Source of the DNA: Nitrospirillum amazonense
GTDB lineage: Bacteria; Pseudomonadota; Alphaproteobacteria; Azospirillales; Azospirillaceae
Reading direction: 5' to 3'
Length of the DNA stretch: 64,000 bases
Assembly: GCF_007828035.1 (NCBI RefSeq)
Contig: NZ_VITV01000007.1
Span: forward strand, 62,001 to 126,000
Within the stretch, counting starts at the first letter, position 1. The number at the start of each line of letters is the position of its first letter. Below, piece by piece: positions 45,401 through 52,990 of the stretch. The notes under the pieces are model-generated. The model was not told where the DNA came from. It worked only from the letters and a program-made list of their open reading frames with translations, and ran no database searches. The position numbers were made by a program, and so were the translations under genes.

Positions 45401-45560
45401 GGCCGGCCTGCTGCCCATCCTGTGGAGCACAGGCACGGGTTCCGAGGTCATGCGCCGCATCGCCGTGCCCATGGTGGGCGGCATGGTCTCCTCCACCGTC
45501 CTGACCTTGCTGGTGATCCCGGCGCTGTATGCTCTGGTGAAACGGCGCCCCGTCGGATAA
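42444..45560 (+). CDS. cusA: CusA-type heavy-metal RND efflux pump
   Basis: A 1038-residue inner-membrane RND transporter with 12 predicted helices and two large periplasmic loops. Features are DALPDLSDTQVIVYTDYPGQ at the N-terminus, KVVRGFSNFGVSFVYVVFE, and periplasmic Met-containing NAWTMPIKARIDMLSTGIR. These match the monovalent-metal (Cu/Ag) subgroup rather than CzcA; CusF or a CopRS-type regulator is not in the window. It exports Cu(I)/Ag(I) in exchange for protons through CusB and CusC. Confidence 0.92.
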   Translation: MIARLIDWSATNKVLVLAATLFIAALGAWSLRHTPLDALPDLSDTQVIVYTDYPGQAPQVVEDQVTYPLSTALLAVPRSKVVRGFSNFGVSFVYVVFEEGTDLYWARSRVLEYLNVAQKRLPAGATPSLGPDATGVGWVYQYVVQGAGRTLAELRSIQDWLVRYQLAKADGVAEVAALGGFERQYQVVVDPRKLQAYGIPLSVVSDAVRASNRDVGGRTLEMAETEYMVRGRGYLRDAGDLERVVLKADAGGAAPVLLRDVARVELGPDERRGIGELDGRGEAVGGIVVKRDGADALTTIASVKQRLAELLPALPEGVTLKAVYDRSDLIDRAIETLKHTLLEESLIVAAVCVLFLFHVRSALVAIITLPIGILAAFAVMRPLGIGANIMSLGGIAIALGAMVDAAIVMIENAHKHVERLAPGEPRGPALLAAAREVGPSLFFSLLVIVASFLPVFALEAQEGRLFKPLAYTKTFAMAGGALLSVTLVPVLMLFFVRGRIVPEARNPLNRALIAAYRPLITLVLRWPKVTVVAAVLALAATAWPVSRLGSEFMPDLNEGTLLFMPVTLPGISVTKAAELLQTQDRILKSFPEVASVYGKAGRAATATDPAPLEMSETVVTLKPQDQWRPGLTLDGLVREMDQALQLSGVSNAWTMPIKARIDMLSTGIRTPVGVKVFGPDLAVLERLTTAVETAVRGVPGTTSAYAERLGGGHYLEITPDRDRIARYGLSIDAVQQIVATALGGETVTTTVEGRERYGVIVRYPRDLRDSPQAIATQVLVPLPNGAMVPLGDLASVALTQGPPSIRTENAQLVGYVYVDMHGRDVGGYVAEAARTVAAKVNLPPGYRLEWSGQFEYLQRAKAKLALVVPATLGVIFILLYLNFGRLAETLIVMLSVPFALVGGAWLLWALGYNISVAVAVGFIALAGVAAETGVVMLIYLDHAWSATLAQRTREGAPATPADLRAAILEGAVERVRPKMMTVVAIMAGLLPILWSTGTGSEVMRRIAVPMVGGMVSSTVLTLLVIPALYALVKRRPVG

Positions 45561-45568
45561 GGGCGCAA

Positions 45569-45595
45569 GGGGCGCGGTCGTCACAGCCGCGCCCC
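45569..45595. terminator. Bidirectional terminator between cusA and the MFS gene
   Basis: GGGGCGCGG (45569-45577) pairs with CCGCGCCCC (45587-45595) around a nine-base loop; AAG and CTT extend the flanks. It lies between convergent genes. Confidence 0.7.
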
Positions 45596-45619
45596 GCCTT
45601 CCAAGGACATCCGATGCCG

Positions 45620-47011
45620 TCACCGCGGGGATGGCGCGCACGCCGCCCGCGCGACGGCATCGTCGTGCATCGCCGCCGAACTGGCGCCCTGCCGCCGGGC
45701 GGCCGTCACCTCCGCCCCGCCCAGCAAACTGATCAGCCCCGCCAGCAGCGCCGCCGCCGCCAGGACCAGGAACACGTACAGGGGATCGGCACTCAGCGTG
45801 CCGATGACGCCGATGACCGAGGGCCCCAGGATGCCGCCCACCCGGTTCAGGCCCACCGCCACCCCCAGACCCGTGCCGCGCACCTCGGTATGGTAGGTCA
45901 TGGCCTGATAGTTGTTGAGCACGGCCTGGGCGCCGAAGATGCAGAACCCGGCCGCCGCCACCAGCGCCACCGTCGCCGGGCCGCCGCTGACCACGCCCAG
46001 CCCCGCCATGGCCAGGACGGCCAGCAAATACCCGCCGGCCATGGTCTTTACCCGGCTGCGCCAATGGTCGGCCAGCCAGCCGGCGGCCATGCCACCGAAG
46101 ATGGACGCGACCATGATGAGGGTGCCGTAGGCGAAGGCCGAGGAAACCGCCGCCCCCCGTGCCACCACGATGGTCGGCAGCCAGCCCGTCAGGCCATGCA
46201 CGCAAAAGAGGCTGAGGAAGCCCACCGCCCAATGCACCAGGGTGTTCCGGCGGTATATCGGCGCCAGCAGCACCCCAACCGCCGCCTTGGGCGCGCGCCG
46301 CGGGTGGACCAGCGCCGCCGTATCGTAGAGCCACGCCCGGTCGGGCCGCAAGGCTGCGAGCAGCCGCCGCACCTGGCCGAAATCCCCCTTGAGGGCCAAG
46401 TACTGCACGGATTCCGGCAGCCATAGGGTGGCAGCGACGGCGACCAGACCTGACAAGGCGCCGGTGTAATAGAGCGCCTGCCATCCATGGACGGCGGTCA
46501 GGAAGACGCCGGCGAGGCCAGCGCAGATTCCTCCAAGCGACAGCCCCAGCTGAAACACCCAGGTGACATAGGTGTTGGCGCAGCGGGCCGGCGTCCATTC
46601 GTTCAAATAGGTCAGCACCAAGGGGGTCACCATGCCCAAGGCCAGGCCCAGCACCAGCCGGCAGACGGCGAAGGCCACCGGCCCCTGCACCACCAGGGCC
46701 AGCACCAGGTTGGCGGCCATCAGCAGCCACAGGGCCGCCACCAGGACACGCCGCCGGCCATAGCGGTCCGCCAGCAGGCCCTGCAGGACCGAGCCGATGG
46801 CTAGGCCGAAAATGCCAGCCGACAACATGATGCCGATCAGGGAGGGCGACGGCTGCCAGCTGCGGCGGACCAAGGGAATGACATAGGCGGCGTTGAACAG
46901 GTCATAGCCGTCGAAGAACATGATGAGGCCCATCAGCAGGGCGAACCGGCGATGGAAGATCCCCATCGGGGCCGTCGCCAATTCCTCCGCCGCGTTAACC
47001 GCCGTCGCCAT
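45620..47011 (-). CDS. Aromatic-acid:proton symporter-type MFS transporter
   Basis: A 463-residue major-facilitator protein with 12 helices. FFDGYDLFNAAYVIPLV in helix 1 and DRYGRRRVLV in the helix 2-3 loop are typical of the aromatic acid:H+ symporter group (PcaK/MhpT-like). ATG 47011 follows AGGGAGGTAGGGC. As the last gene of the aromatic island it probably brings phenolic acids or their cleavage products across the inner membrane. Substrate specificity is inferred from the hydroxylase, dioxygenase and hydrolase genes upstream. Confidence 0.88.
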   Translation of the reverse strand: MATAVNAAEELATAPMGIFHRRFALLMGLIMFFDGYDLFNAAYVIPLVRRSWQPSPSLIGIMLSAGIFGLAIGSVLQGLLADRYGRRRVLVAALWLLMAANLVLALVVQGPVAFAVCRLVLGLALGMVTPLVLTYLNEWTPARCANTYVTWVFQLGLSLGGICAGLAGVFLTAVHGWQALYYTGALSGLVAVAATLWLPESVQYLALKGDFGQVRRLLAALRPDRAWLYDTAALVHPRRAPKAAVGVLLAPIYRRNTLVHWAVGFLSLFCVHGLTGWLPTIVVARGAAVSSAFAYGTLIMVASIFGGMAAGWLADHWRSRVKTMAGGYLLAVLAMAGLGVVSGGPATVALVAAAGFCIFGAQAVLNNYQAMTYHTEVRGTGLGVAVGLNRVGGILGPSVIGVIGTLSADPLYVFLVLAAAALLAGLISLLGGAEVTAARRQGASSAAMHDDAVARAACAPSPR

Positions 47012-47046
47012 GCCCTACCTCCCTGTCGTTCTTCTTTGATTTCATA

Positions 47047-47091
47047 GGCCCGGTAATCCGGGGCCCAGTAATCAGGGGCCCGGTAATCAGG
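47047..47091. repeat. Three tandem 15-bp repeats at the 3' end of the hydroxylase gene
   Basis: Units GGCCCGGTAATCCGG, GGCCCAGTAATCAGG and GGCCCGGTAATCAGG occupy 47047-47061, 47062-47076 and 47077-47091. The last overlaps the hydroxylase stop codon; read on the minus strand the repeat places a second in-frame TGA 15 bases later. It looks like a recent slippage duplication. Confidence 0.8.
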
Positions 47092-48628
47092 CCATTTGCC
47101 GTTCCAAGGCCACCCAGTGGGCGGCCCAGTCGTCCGGGCGCGTCCCTACCCCGTAAACGTAATTGTCGGGCCTGACCAGGGCGGCGCTGCAGGCATGGGT
47201 CTTGAACCAGGCCGCCAGCACACCGTCCGCCTCCTCAAGGCCACCAGCACCAACGCGCACCAGCGCCAGTCCCGGCAGCGCGGCCACCGCCTCCGGCCCG
47301 GTCCAGTCATCCACGATGACCAGCCGCCAGCCGGTGCCGGTCAGGCTATCCAGCCGCCGGCGGCGGCCGTCCACGTCCAGGATCCAGGGTTGGGGAAACA
47401 GGGTGCCGTTGGCGGGGTGGGGCGTGACCGCCAGGAGCCCCTCCTCCAGCCGGGGCAGCACGTTCTGCCGCGGTTCATCCCGCACCGGCCCGCCGGCCTC
47501 GGCCAGCAGGCGACGGTCGCGCATCCGGGCCAGGTCGCGGTCGCGCTCGCAAATGACGGCGCCGATGGCCTTGATGCGGCCGGTGAGGTCGCGCACATGA
47601 CGCGACCGTTCCACGCCATAGCTGTCCAGCAGGCCCTCGCCACCATGCCCCTCCAGGACGGCGGCCAGCTTCCAGGCCAAGTTGGCCACGTCGCGGATCC
47701 CCTGGCACATGCCCTGGCCCAGGAAGGGCGGCTGCTGATGGGCGGCGTCACCGGCCAGGAAGGCCCGCCCGCGCCGCCAGTCATGGGCCACCAGGGCGTG
47801 GAAGCGATAGCTGGCCTGGCGCCACAGGGTGCCGTCCTCCGGCGTCAGCCAGCGCGACAGCAGGCGCCAGGCCCCCGCCTCCGTCGCGGCCTCGCGCAGA
47901 TCCTCGCCCTCGTTCAGGGAGATTTCCCAGCGGCGGTGGTTCCCGGGCCCGATGACGTAGGTGGCCGGACGGTCAGGATCGCAGTACTGGACGCTGACGG
48001 CCGGCAACTTGGCCTGACCACGCTCGTTCACCCGGACATCGACCACCAGCCAAGGCTCATCGAAGGCTAGGTCGTCCAATTCGATCCCCAGCAAGGTGCG
48101 CACCAGGCTGGACGCGCCGTCGCAACCGATGACGTAGCGGGCGCGTATCGCCTTCGCGGCGCCCATCGCATGCCGCAGCGCCAGGGTCACGCCACCAGCA
48201 TCCTGCTCCAGCCCTTCCAGGGTCACGCCCAGGTCCACCGTCACCGACGGCAGCGCCCGCGCCCGATCGCGCAGGATGGCCTCAACCGGCGGCTGAGTGA
48301 AGACAAGGGACGGCGTGTAGCCCAGGGGGAAGGGCGGCGCCACAGTGGTGAAGCGTTTGATCAACTGGCCGTCCACGCCGTAGTACTCCGACGGCGTGAA
48401 GGGTTCGACCCACGGTTCCACCGCCTCGGCCACGCCCAGATGCTGGAACACGCGCATGATCTCATGGTCCAGCGCGATGGCCCGGGGCTTGTCATAGACC
48501 TCGGTGCTGCGATCGCAGACATAGGTCCGCACCCCCGCCTGGCCCAGGAGACCCGCGGCCACGGCGCCGGACGGGCCGAAGCCGACGATGGCGACGTCGT
48601 AAACCTCCGCCATCTCAGCCGACTTCAT
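47087..48628 (-). CDS. MhpA-like FAD-dependent aromatic hydroxylase
   Basis: A 513-residue flavin monooxygenase. FAD-binding IVGFGPSGAVAAGLLG (residue about 15), the DG motif RYVIGCDGASS (about 165) and the GD motif AFLAGDAAHQQPPFLGQG (about 285) follow the p-hydroxybenzoate-hydroxylase fold. Overall layout is like MhpA 3-(3-hydroxyphenyl)propionate hydroxylase. It would introduce an ortho hydroxyl before ring cleavage. ATG 48628 has GAGG nine bases upstream and overlaps the hydrolase gene by 14 bases; TTG 48637 and ATG 48613 are poorer starts. Confidence 0.88.
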   Translation of the reverse strand: MKSAEMAEVYDVAIVGFGPSGAVAAGLLGQAGVRTYVCDRSTEVYDKPRAIALDHEIMRVFQHLGVAEAVEPWVEPFTPSEYYGVDGQLIKRFTTVAPPFPLGYTPSLVFTQPPVEAILRDRARALPSVTVDLGVTLEGLEQDAGGVTLALRHAMGAAKAIRARYVIGCDGASSLVRTLLGIELDDLAFDEPWLVVDVRVNERGQAKLPAVSVQYCDPDRPATYVIGPGNHRRWEISLNEGEDLREAATEAGAWRLLSRWLTPEDGTLWRQASYRFHALVAHDWRRGRAFLAGDAAHQQPPFLGQGMCQGIRDVANLAWKLAAVLEGHGGEGLLDSYGVERSRHVRDLTGRIKAIGAVICERDRDLARMRDRRLLAEAGGPVRDEPRQNVLPRLEEGLLAVTPHPANGTLFPQPWILDVDGRRRRLDSLTGTGWRLVIVDDWTGPEAVAALPGLALVRVGAGGLEEADGVLAAWFKTHACSAALVRPDNYVYGVGTRPDDWAAHWVALERQMA

Positions 48629-49493
48629 CCTGGCCAACCTCGTCTTGAATCATGTTGGCCAGCAGGCCCACGCCTTCGATCTCCACCTCCACCCGGTCAC
48701 CGGCGCGCATCCAAACCGGCGGCGTGCGGGCGAAGCCCACGCCGGCGGGGGTACCCATGACGATGACGTCGCCCGGCTCCAGCGTCAGGCATTCGGTCAG
48801 AAGGGCGATGGTTTCGGCCACGCCCCAGATCATGCTGTCGGTGTTGGCGCTCTGCATCACCTGGCCGTTCAGACGGCATTGGATGGCCAGGCCAGCCCCG
48901 CCGGCGGGTAGGGCGTCGGCCGTCACCAGTTCAGGCCCGAAGGCGCCGGTGCCGTCGAAATTCTTGCCGATGGTCCATTGCGGCGTGCGCTTCTGGTAAT
49001 CCCGCACCGAGATGTCGTTGAAGCAGCTGTAGCCGAAGACATGCGCCAGCGCCCGGTCCTGCGGGATATGGCGGCCGGCCTTGCCGATGACCACGGCCAG
49101 CTCCGCCTCATAATCCAGCTTTTCCGAGACGCGCGGGCGCAGCGCCGGCGCGCCCGCGCCGATCAGCGAGGTGGCGGTGCGCATGAAGAACCAGGGATAG
49201 TCCGGCTTCTCCCGCCCGCCTTCCTTGGCGTGGTCGTAGTAGTTCAGGCCCAGGCAGATGATCTTGCCCGGCCGGGGCACCACCGGCGCCAGGGTCAGGG
49301 ATGCGCGGTCCAGGCGGGGCGCGGCGGACGCCAGGGCTGCCTTGCCCGCCGCGACCAGATCCACACCGGCCAGCAAGCCGGCGGTGACGTCGGCGGGCAC
49401 CTGGGGCTGGGCCTGGTTCAGGTCGATGACGGCGTTGCCATCGACGACGCCCAGGCGGGGACCGGCTTTTGAGGTGTAGGTGACGAACTTCAA
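48615..49493 (-). CDS. Fumarylacetoacetate-hydrolase family enzyme
   Basis: A 292-residue protein with the metal-binding FAH motifs YEAELAVVIG (two Glu) and FNDISVRDYQ (Asp) and the substrate-region KNFDGTGAFGPELVT. Such enzymes hydrolyse or decarboxylate the ring-cleavage product. The TTG at 49493 (MKFVTYTSK) lies eight bases after AGGAG and gives the normal family N-terminus; the GTG at 49502 touches that site. The C-terminus QDEVGQDEVG is a 15-base duplication that also carries the downstream hydroxylase start. Confidence 0.87.
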   Translation of the reverse strand: MKFVTYTSKAGPRLGVVDGNAVIDLNQAQPQVPADVTAGLLAGVDLVAAGKAALASAAPRLDRASLTLAPVVPRPGKIICLGLNYYDHAKEGGREKPDYPWFFMRTATSLIGAGAPALRPRVSEKLDYEAELAVVIGKAGRHIPQDRALAHVFGYSCFNDISVRDYQKRTPQWTIGKNFDGTGAFGPELVTADALPAGGAGLAIQCRLNGQVMQSANTDSMIWGVAETIALLTECLTLEPGDVIVMGTPAGVGFARTPPVWMRAGDRVEVEIEGVGLLANMIQDEVGQDEVG

Positions 49494-49524
49494 GGGAGCC
49501 ACTCCTGAGAAAAGGTAAGGGAGA

Positions 49525-50442
49525 TCAGCCGGCGGGTGCGAAGAACACGGCGCGTTGCGCCTGCTTCAGCGCCGGGGACGGCGGATGGGAAATGCCCCAC
49601 TGGTCGACGCGGCCGGGCGGCCAGGTCCAGTTCTCCGGCGCGCCGGTGGGATAGCTGTCGTCCACCTGCTGCACCTCGGCCGTGTATTCGATGACCACGC
49701 CGAAGGGACCGATGAAATAGTTGAAGCCGTTGTTGCCGGGCCCGTGCCGGCCGGGACCCCATTCGATGGCGTAGCCGGCGTCGCGCATGCGGCCACCACC
49801 GCGCATGACAGACTCCAGATCCGGCATGAGGAAGGCGATGTGGTTCAGGCTGTCGGTATCGGCATCGCCCAGGGCCACGCTGTGGTGGTCAGGACCGCAA
49901 CGCAGGAAAGCCATGATGCGGGTGCGGTCCGAAAGCTTGAAGCCCAGGGCCTGCTCAAAAAAAGCCTGGGTGCGGGCCACGTCCCGGCTGTTCAGCACCA
50001 CGTGCGTCAGGCGGATGGGACGGTCCGGCACCTCGCCCGCGTCGGCGTGTTCCGCATCACCGTGGACGAAGCGCAGGATGCGCCCGTCCGGATCGGCCAC
50101 GGTCAGCCCCATCCCGCCCCCCGGCTCCGTGACCGGGCCCACGGGCGCCAGGATGCGACCGCCCGCCTCGACCACCGTCCGCGCCAAAGTATCCAGCGCC
50201 GGCAGGCTGCGCACCTGGAAGGTGACATTGCGGATTTGCGTCACCGGCCCCGCATGCAGGGACAGCAAATGATGCGCGGCGGCGGTACCCCGCAGATAAA
50301 CGGCGTCATGGGTCCGGGCAACCACGTCCAGATGCCAGACCCGGGTGTAGAAATCCTCGGCCACGCCCACGTCGGGCACCGTCAGGGCGACGCTGCGCAG
50401 GCCGGCGACGTGGGGTGAGGCGATGTAAGGGGATGGGGTCAT
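49525..50442 (-). CDS. VOC-family (type I extradiol) ring-cleavage dioxygenase-like protein
   Basis: A 305-residue protein of two vicinal-oxygen-chelate modules (about 10-135 and 145-265). Candidate metal ligands match the His-His-Glu triad of extradiol dioxygenases: H in RLTHVVLN, H in SLNHIAFL and E in GVVIEYTAE. ATG 50442 is six bases after GAGG; longer frames to 50478 lack one. It probably opens the catechol made by the hydroxylase. A C-terminal extension of about 40 residues is typical of the catechol-2,3-dioxygenase-like group. Confidence 0.85.
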   Translation of the reverse strand: MTPSPYIASPHVAGLRSVALTVPDVGVAEDFYTRVWHLDVVARTHDAVYLRGTAAAHHLLSLHAGPVTQIRNVTFQVRSLPALDTLARTVVEAGGRILAPVGPVTEPGGGMGLTVADPDGRILRFVHGDAEHADAGEVPDRPIRLTHVVLNSRDVARTQAFFEQALGFKLSDRTRIMAFLRCGPDHHSVALGDADTDSLNHIAFLMPDLESVMRGGGRMRDAGYAIEWGPGRHGPGNNGFNYFIGPFGVVIEYTAEVQQVDDSYPTGAPENWTWPPGRVDQWGISHPPSPALKQAQRAVFFAPAG

Positions 50443-50474
50443 GAGCGTCCTCATCAGGGCCAGGATGGACGGCG

Positions 50475-50897
50475 TCACCCGTGCACCAAACCGGCGCCGG
50501 CCACGCCGTGGATGCAGATGGCCTCATCTTCGTCGCCGGTGCCGCCGCTGGCACCCACGGCGCCCAGGATGGTGCCGGCCGCGTCCTTGATGACCACGGC
50601 CCCGGTCTGCGGGATGAAGCGCCCCTGCCCCGCGGCGGCCAGGGCGCCGAAGAAGGTGGGGTTGTCCTGGGCCCGCTGGTTCAGGGCGCGGGAGCTGGCG
50701 CCCATCGCCGCCGCCGCCCAGGCCTTGCCCAGGGCGATGTCGGTGCGGAACATGCTGGCGCCATCCTCGCGCTGCAGGGCCTTCAGGTTGCCGCCCTCAT
50801 CCACCACGACCACGGCCATGGGGCGATGGCCCTGGGCCCGGGCGTGGGCCAGGGCGCGGCCGAGGATGTCGTTGGCTTGGGCAAGGGTCAGGGTCAT
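50475..50897 (-). CDS. GlcG/HbpS-family (DUF336) protein
   Basis: A 140-residue protein starting MTLTLAQANDILGRALAHAR, with VVVVDEGGNLKALQREDGA and the Gly-rich GAVGASGGTGDEDE. Family members bind heme or small ligands; in catabolic clusters they are often present without known role. ATG 50897 starts the conserved helix. It is placed between the GH3 and dioxygenase genes and may protect or reactivate the iron dioxygenase (speculative). Confidence 0.85.
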   Translation of the reverse strand: MTLTLAQANDILGRALAHARAQGHRPMAVVVVDEGGNLKALQREDGASMFRTDIALGKAWAAAAMGASSRALNQRAQDNPTFFGALAAAGQGRFIPQTGAVVIKDAAGTILGAVGASGGTGDEDEAICIHGVAGAGLVHG

Positions 50898-50915
50898 GGG
50901 GTATGCCTCCAGGGA

Positions 50916-52889
50916 TCAGCGGGCTGATCCCGTGCCTATGGGGTAGAGCGGATCCGGGCTGTCGTGGGGGATGTCGGACGCCTGCGCCACCACCGCCGCC
51001 ATGCTGCGCGGCAACTCCACCGGCAGGTGGCCTTGGGGCGCGGCCTTGCCCGTCACCACGTCCAGCAGGGCGGTGTCGCTGACGCCGAAATCGACATAGA
51101 GACGGGCCGCCTTGTCGCGGATGTCGGTCAGGATGGCGGGGCGGTCCAGATAGACGCTGACGACGGCCGGTACCTTGGCCGCCACCGCCGCCTTCAGCAC
51201 CTCATAGTCCGCGTTGCCGTCATGGAAGCCCAGGTCGCCCTCATGCTGGATCTGGCCGAAGGTGTAGTTGGGGTGCAGGGTCTGGAAGGGCGCGGACAGG
51301 CGCAGCAGCGCCACGTCGGCCTGTTTCAGGTCATCCACCACCGTCAGTCCCGCGGCCCTGGCGGCCTCGGCGGAGACACCGCGCAGGTAGACCTTGCGGC
51401 CCATGAGTGGCGCAGGGCCGTTGCCCGCCTCCAGCAGCACCATGGCGCGGGCCTGGGCCGCCAAGCCCTCGCCCTTGAAGGCCGGGGCACCCACGACTTT
51501 GGCGGCGGCCGCGGCATCCACATAGGGATTCTCGAACAGGCCCTGCTGGAACTTCAGGGCCAGGACGCGGCGTACCGACTGGTCCAGCCGTGACGGCGCC
51601 ACCAGGCCCTGCCTCACGGCCGCCAGCAGTGGGGCGGGATCATCCACGCCGCCGAACTGGTCCAGCCCGGCCAGCAGGCCCTTGGCGAAGCGCGCCGGGG
51701 CGGACAGGTCCTCCACGCCCCAGGCGGTGGAGAACCCATCGAAGGTGGGTTTGGTCCCCGGCGGGAAGCCGCCGCGGCAGGCCTGGTCGCAATCGTTGGC
51801 GATGGCCCAGTCGGACAGGACGATGCCCTGGAAACCATAGGTGTCGCGCAACAGGTCGGTCAGCAGCCATCGGCTGAAGCCGGCACCCACCGGTTCCGCC
51901 GGCCGGCCCTCCACCACCATGTCCTTCAGGATGGAATAGGTGGGCATGACGCCGGCCACATGGGCCGCGAAGGCGCCCTTGAAGGGCAGGACATGCAGGT
52001 CGAACTGCGCCGGCCGCACCACGGAATAGCGGCCATAGCTGTTGTGGCTGTCGAAGCCATCCTGCGCGGCGCCATAGCCCACCCAGTGTTTCACGATCGC
52101 CGAAACGCCGGTGGCGCCGGGCCCGTCGTCCCCACCCTGGAAGCCCTCGACATAGGCCTGCACCAGACGGCGATCCAGGTCTGGATCCTCGCCGAAGGTG
52201 CCGTTGATGCGGGGCCAGCGCGGCTCCGTCGCCACATCCGCCATGGGCGACAGGGTTTGGTGTATGCCCACCGCCCGGTATTCCTGGCGCGCAATGTCGC
52301 CGAAGCGGCGGACCAGCGCCGCGTCACCGATGGCGCCCAGGCCCAAGGCCTCCGGCCATTGCGAGAAGCCGGCGGACGCGATGCTGGCACCGGCGGTCAT
52401 CTGGAAGTGATGGCGCGGGTCGCTGCTGAGGGTCAGCGGTATGCCCAGGCGTCCACCCTCCGCGATTTCCTGCAACTGATTGTTCTGCTCCGCCAATGCC
52501 TGGGGCTTGGCGATCTGCCGGGTCGTCATGGTGGTGACCGCCAGGTCGCGGATCAGGTGCGCGGCGGCGGCGAAATCATAGGGCCCGCGCATGGTCGCGA
52601 AGGCGAAGCCGCCCTCCGGCGGCGCCGTGCCGTGCAACAGGGTGCCGGCCTTCTCCTCGACCGTCATGCGGCCCAGCAGGTCGGCCACACGCGCGGTCAC
52701 CGGCAGGCGCCAATCCTCGTAGGGGTCCAGCACGCCGTTGCCGTTCAGGTCGCGAAAGGCCAGGCCATCCACTTCCAGCAGGGGCTTCACCCGGCTGCCC
52801 AGCGCCGGCTGTGGCGGGCCGCCGGCGGCGGGAACGGCCAACAGCAGGGCCAAGGTCACGGCAGCGCTCAGGCGGATGGTGGGTCGCAT
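50916..52889 (-). CDS. Exported glycoside hydrolase family 3 enzyme (beta-glucosidase type)
   Basis: A 657-residue protein with a signal peptide (MRPTIRLSAAVTLALLLAVPAAG). The GH3 N-terminal barrel follows (LLGRMTVEEKAGTLL to about residue 440) with the catalytic nucleophile D360 in GIVLSDWA. The C-terminal GH3 domain has ADVALLRLSAPFQ and AVVSVYLDRPAIL. ATG 52889 opens the signal peptide; the frame to 52955 includes part of a terminator hairpin. In an aromatic island it probably frees the phenol from a plant glucoside in the periplasm (inference). Confidence 0.88.
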   Translation of the reverse strand: MRPTIRLSAAVTLALLLAVPAAGGPPQPALGSRVKPLLEVDGLAFRDLNGNGVLDPYEDWRLPVTARVADLLGRMTVEEKAGTLLHGTAPPEGGFAFATMRGPYDFAAAAHLIRDLAVTTMTTRQIAKPQALAEQNNQLQEIAEGGRLGIPLTLSSDPRHHFQMTAGASIASAGFSQWPEALGLGAIGDAALVRRFGDIARQEYRAVGIHQTLSPMADVATEPRWPRINGTFGEDPDLDRRLVQAYVEGFQGGDDGPGATGVSAIVKHWVGYGAAQDGFDSHNSYGRYSVVRPAQFDLHVLPFKGAFAAHVAGVMPTYSILKDMVVEGRPAEPVGAGFSRWLLTDLLRDTYGFQGIVLSDWAIANDCDQACRGGFPPGTKPTFDGFSTAWGVEDLSAPARFAKGLLAGLDQFGGVDDPAPLLAAVRQGLVAPSRLDQSVRRVLALKFQQGLFENPYVDAAAAAKVVGAPAFKGEGLAAQARAMVLLEAGNGPAPLMGRKVYLRGVSAEAARAAGLTVVDDLKQADVALLRLSAPFQTLHPNYTFGQIQHEGDLGFHDGNADYEVLKAAVAAKVPAVVSVYLDRPAILTDIRDKAARLYVDFGVSDTALLDVVTGKAAPQGHLPVELPRSMAAVVAQASDIPHDSPDPLYPIGTGSAR

Positions 52890-52922
52890 GGCCCTGGGGC
52901 CCCCTGTGACATTGGGAAAAGG

Positions 52923-52959
52923 GGGCGTGCCGCCCGGAAGGGCAAAGGGCGGCACGCCC
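52923..52959 (-). terminator. Perfect 13-bp hairpin between the receptor and GH3 genes
   Basis: GGGCGTGCCGCCC (52923-52935) and GGGCGGCACGCCC (52947-52959) pair without mismatch around an 11-base loop. On the minus strand a CCTTTTCCC tract follows. It probably attenuates transcription so that the receptor, an abundant outer-membrane protein, is made in excess over the downstream enzymes. Confidence 0.75.
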
Positions 52960-52990
52960 AGGGGAAGCGAGGCACAGCCTCGGAGGAAGG

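Noticed and set aside
43362-46730. 1122-residue minus-strand open frame over cusA and the MFS gene
   Set aside because: Shadow of cusA; composition is repetitive and no family motif is present. The real genes in other frames have intact motifs.
47047-47091. CRISPR-like array
   Set aside because: Units are contiguous 15-bp copies without spacers, only three of them, and they overlap a stop codon.
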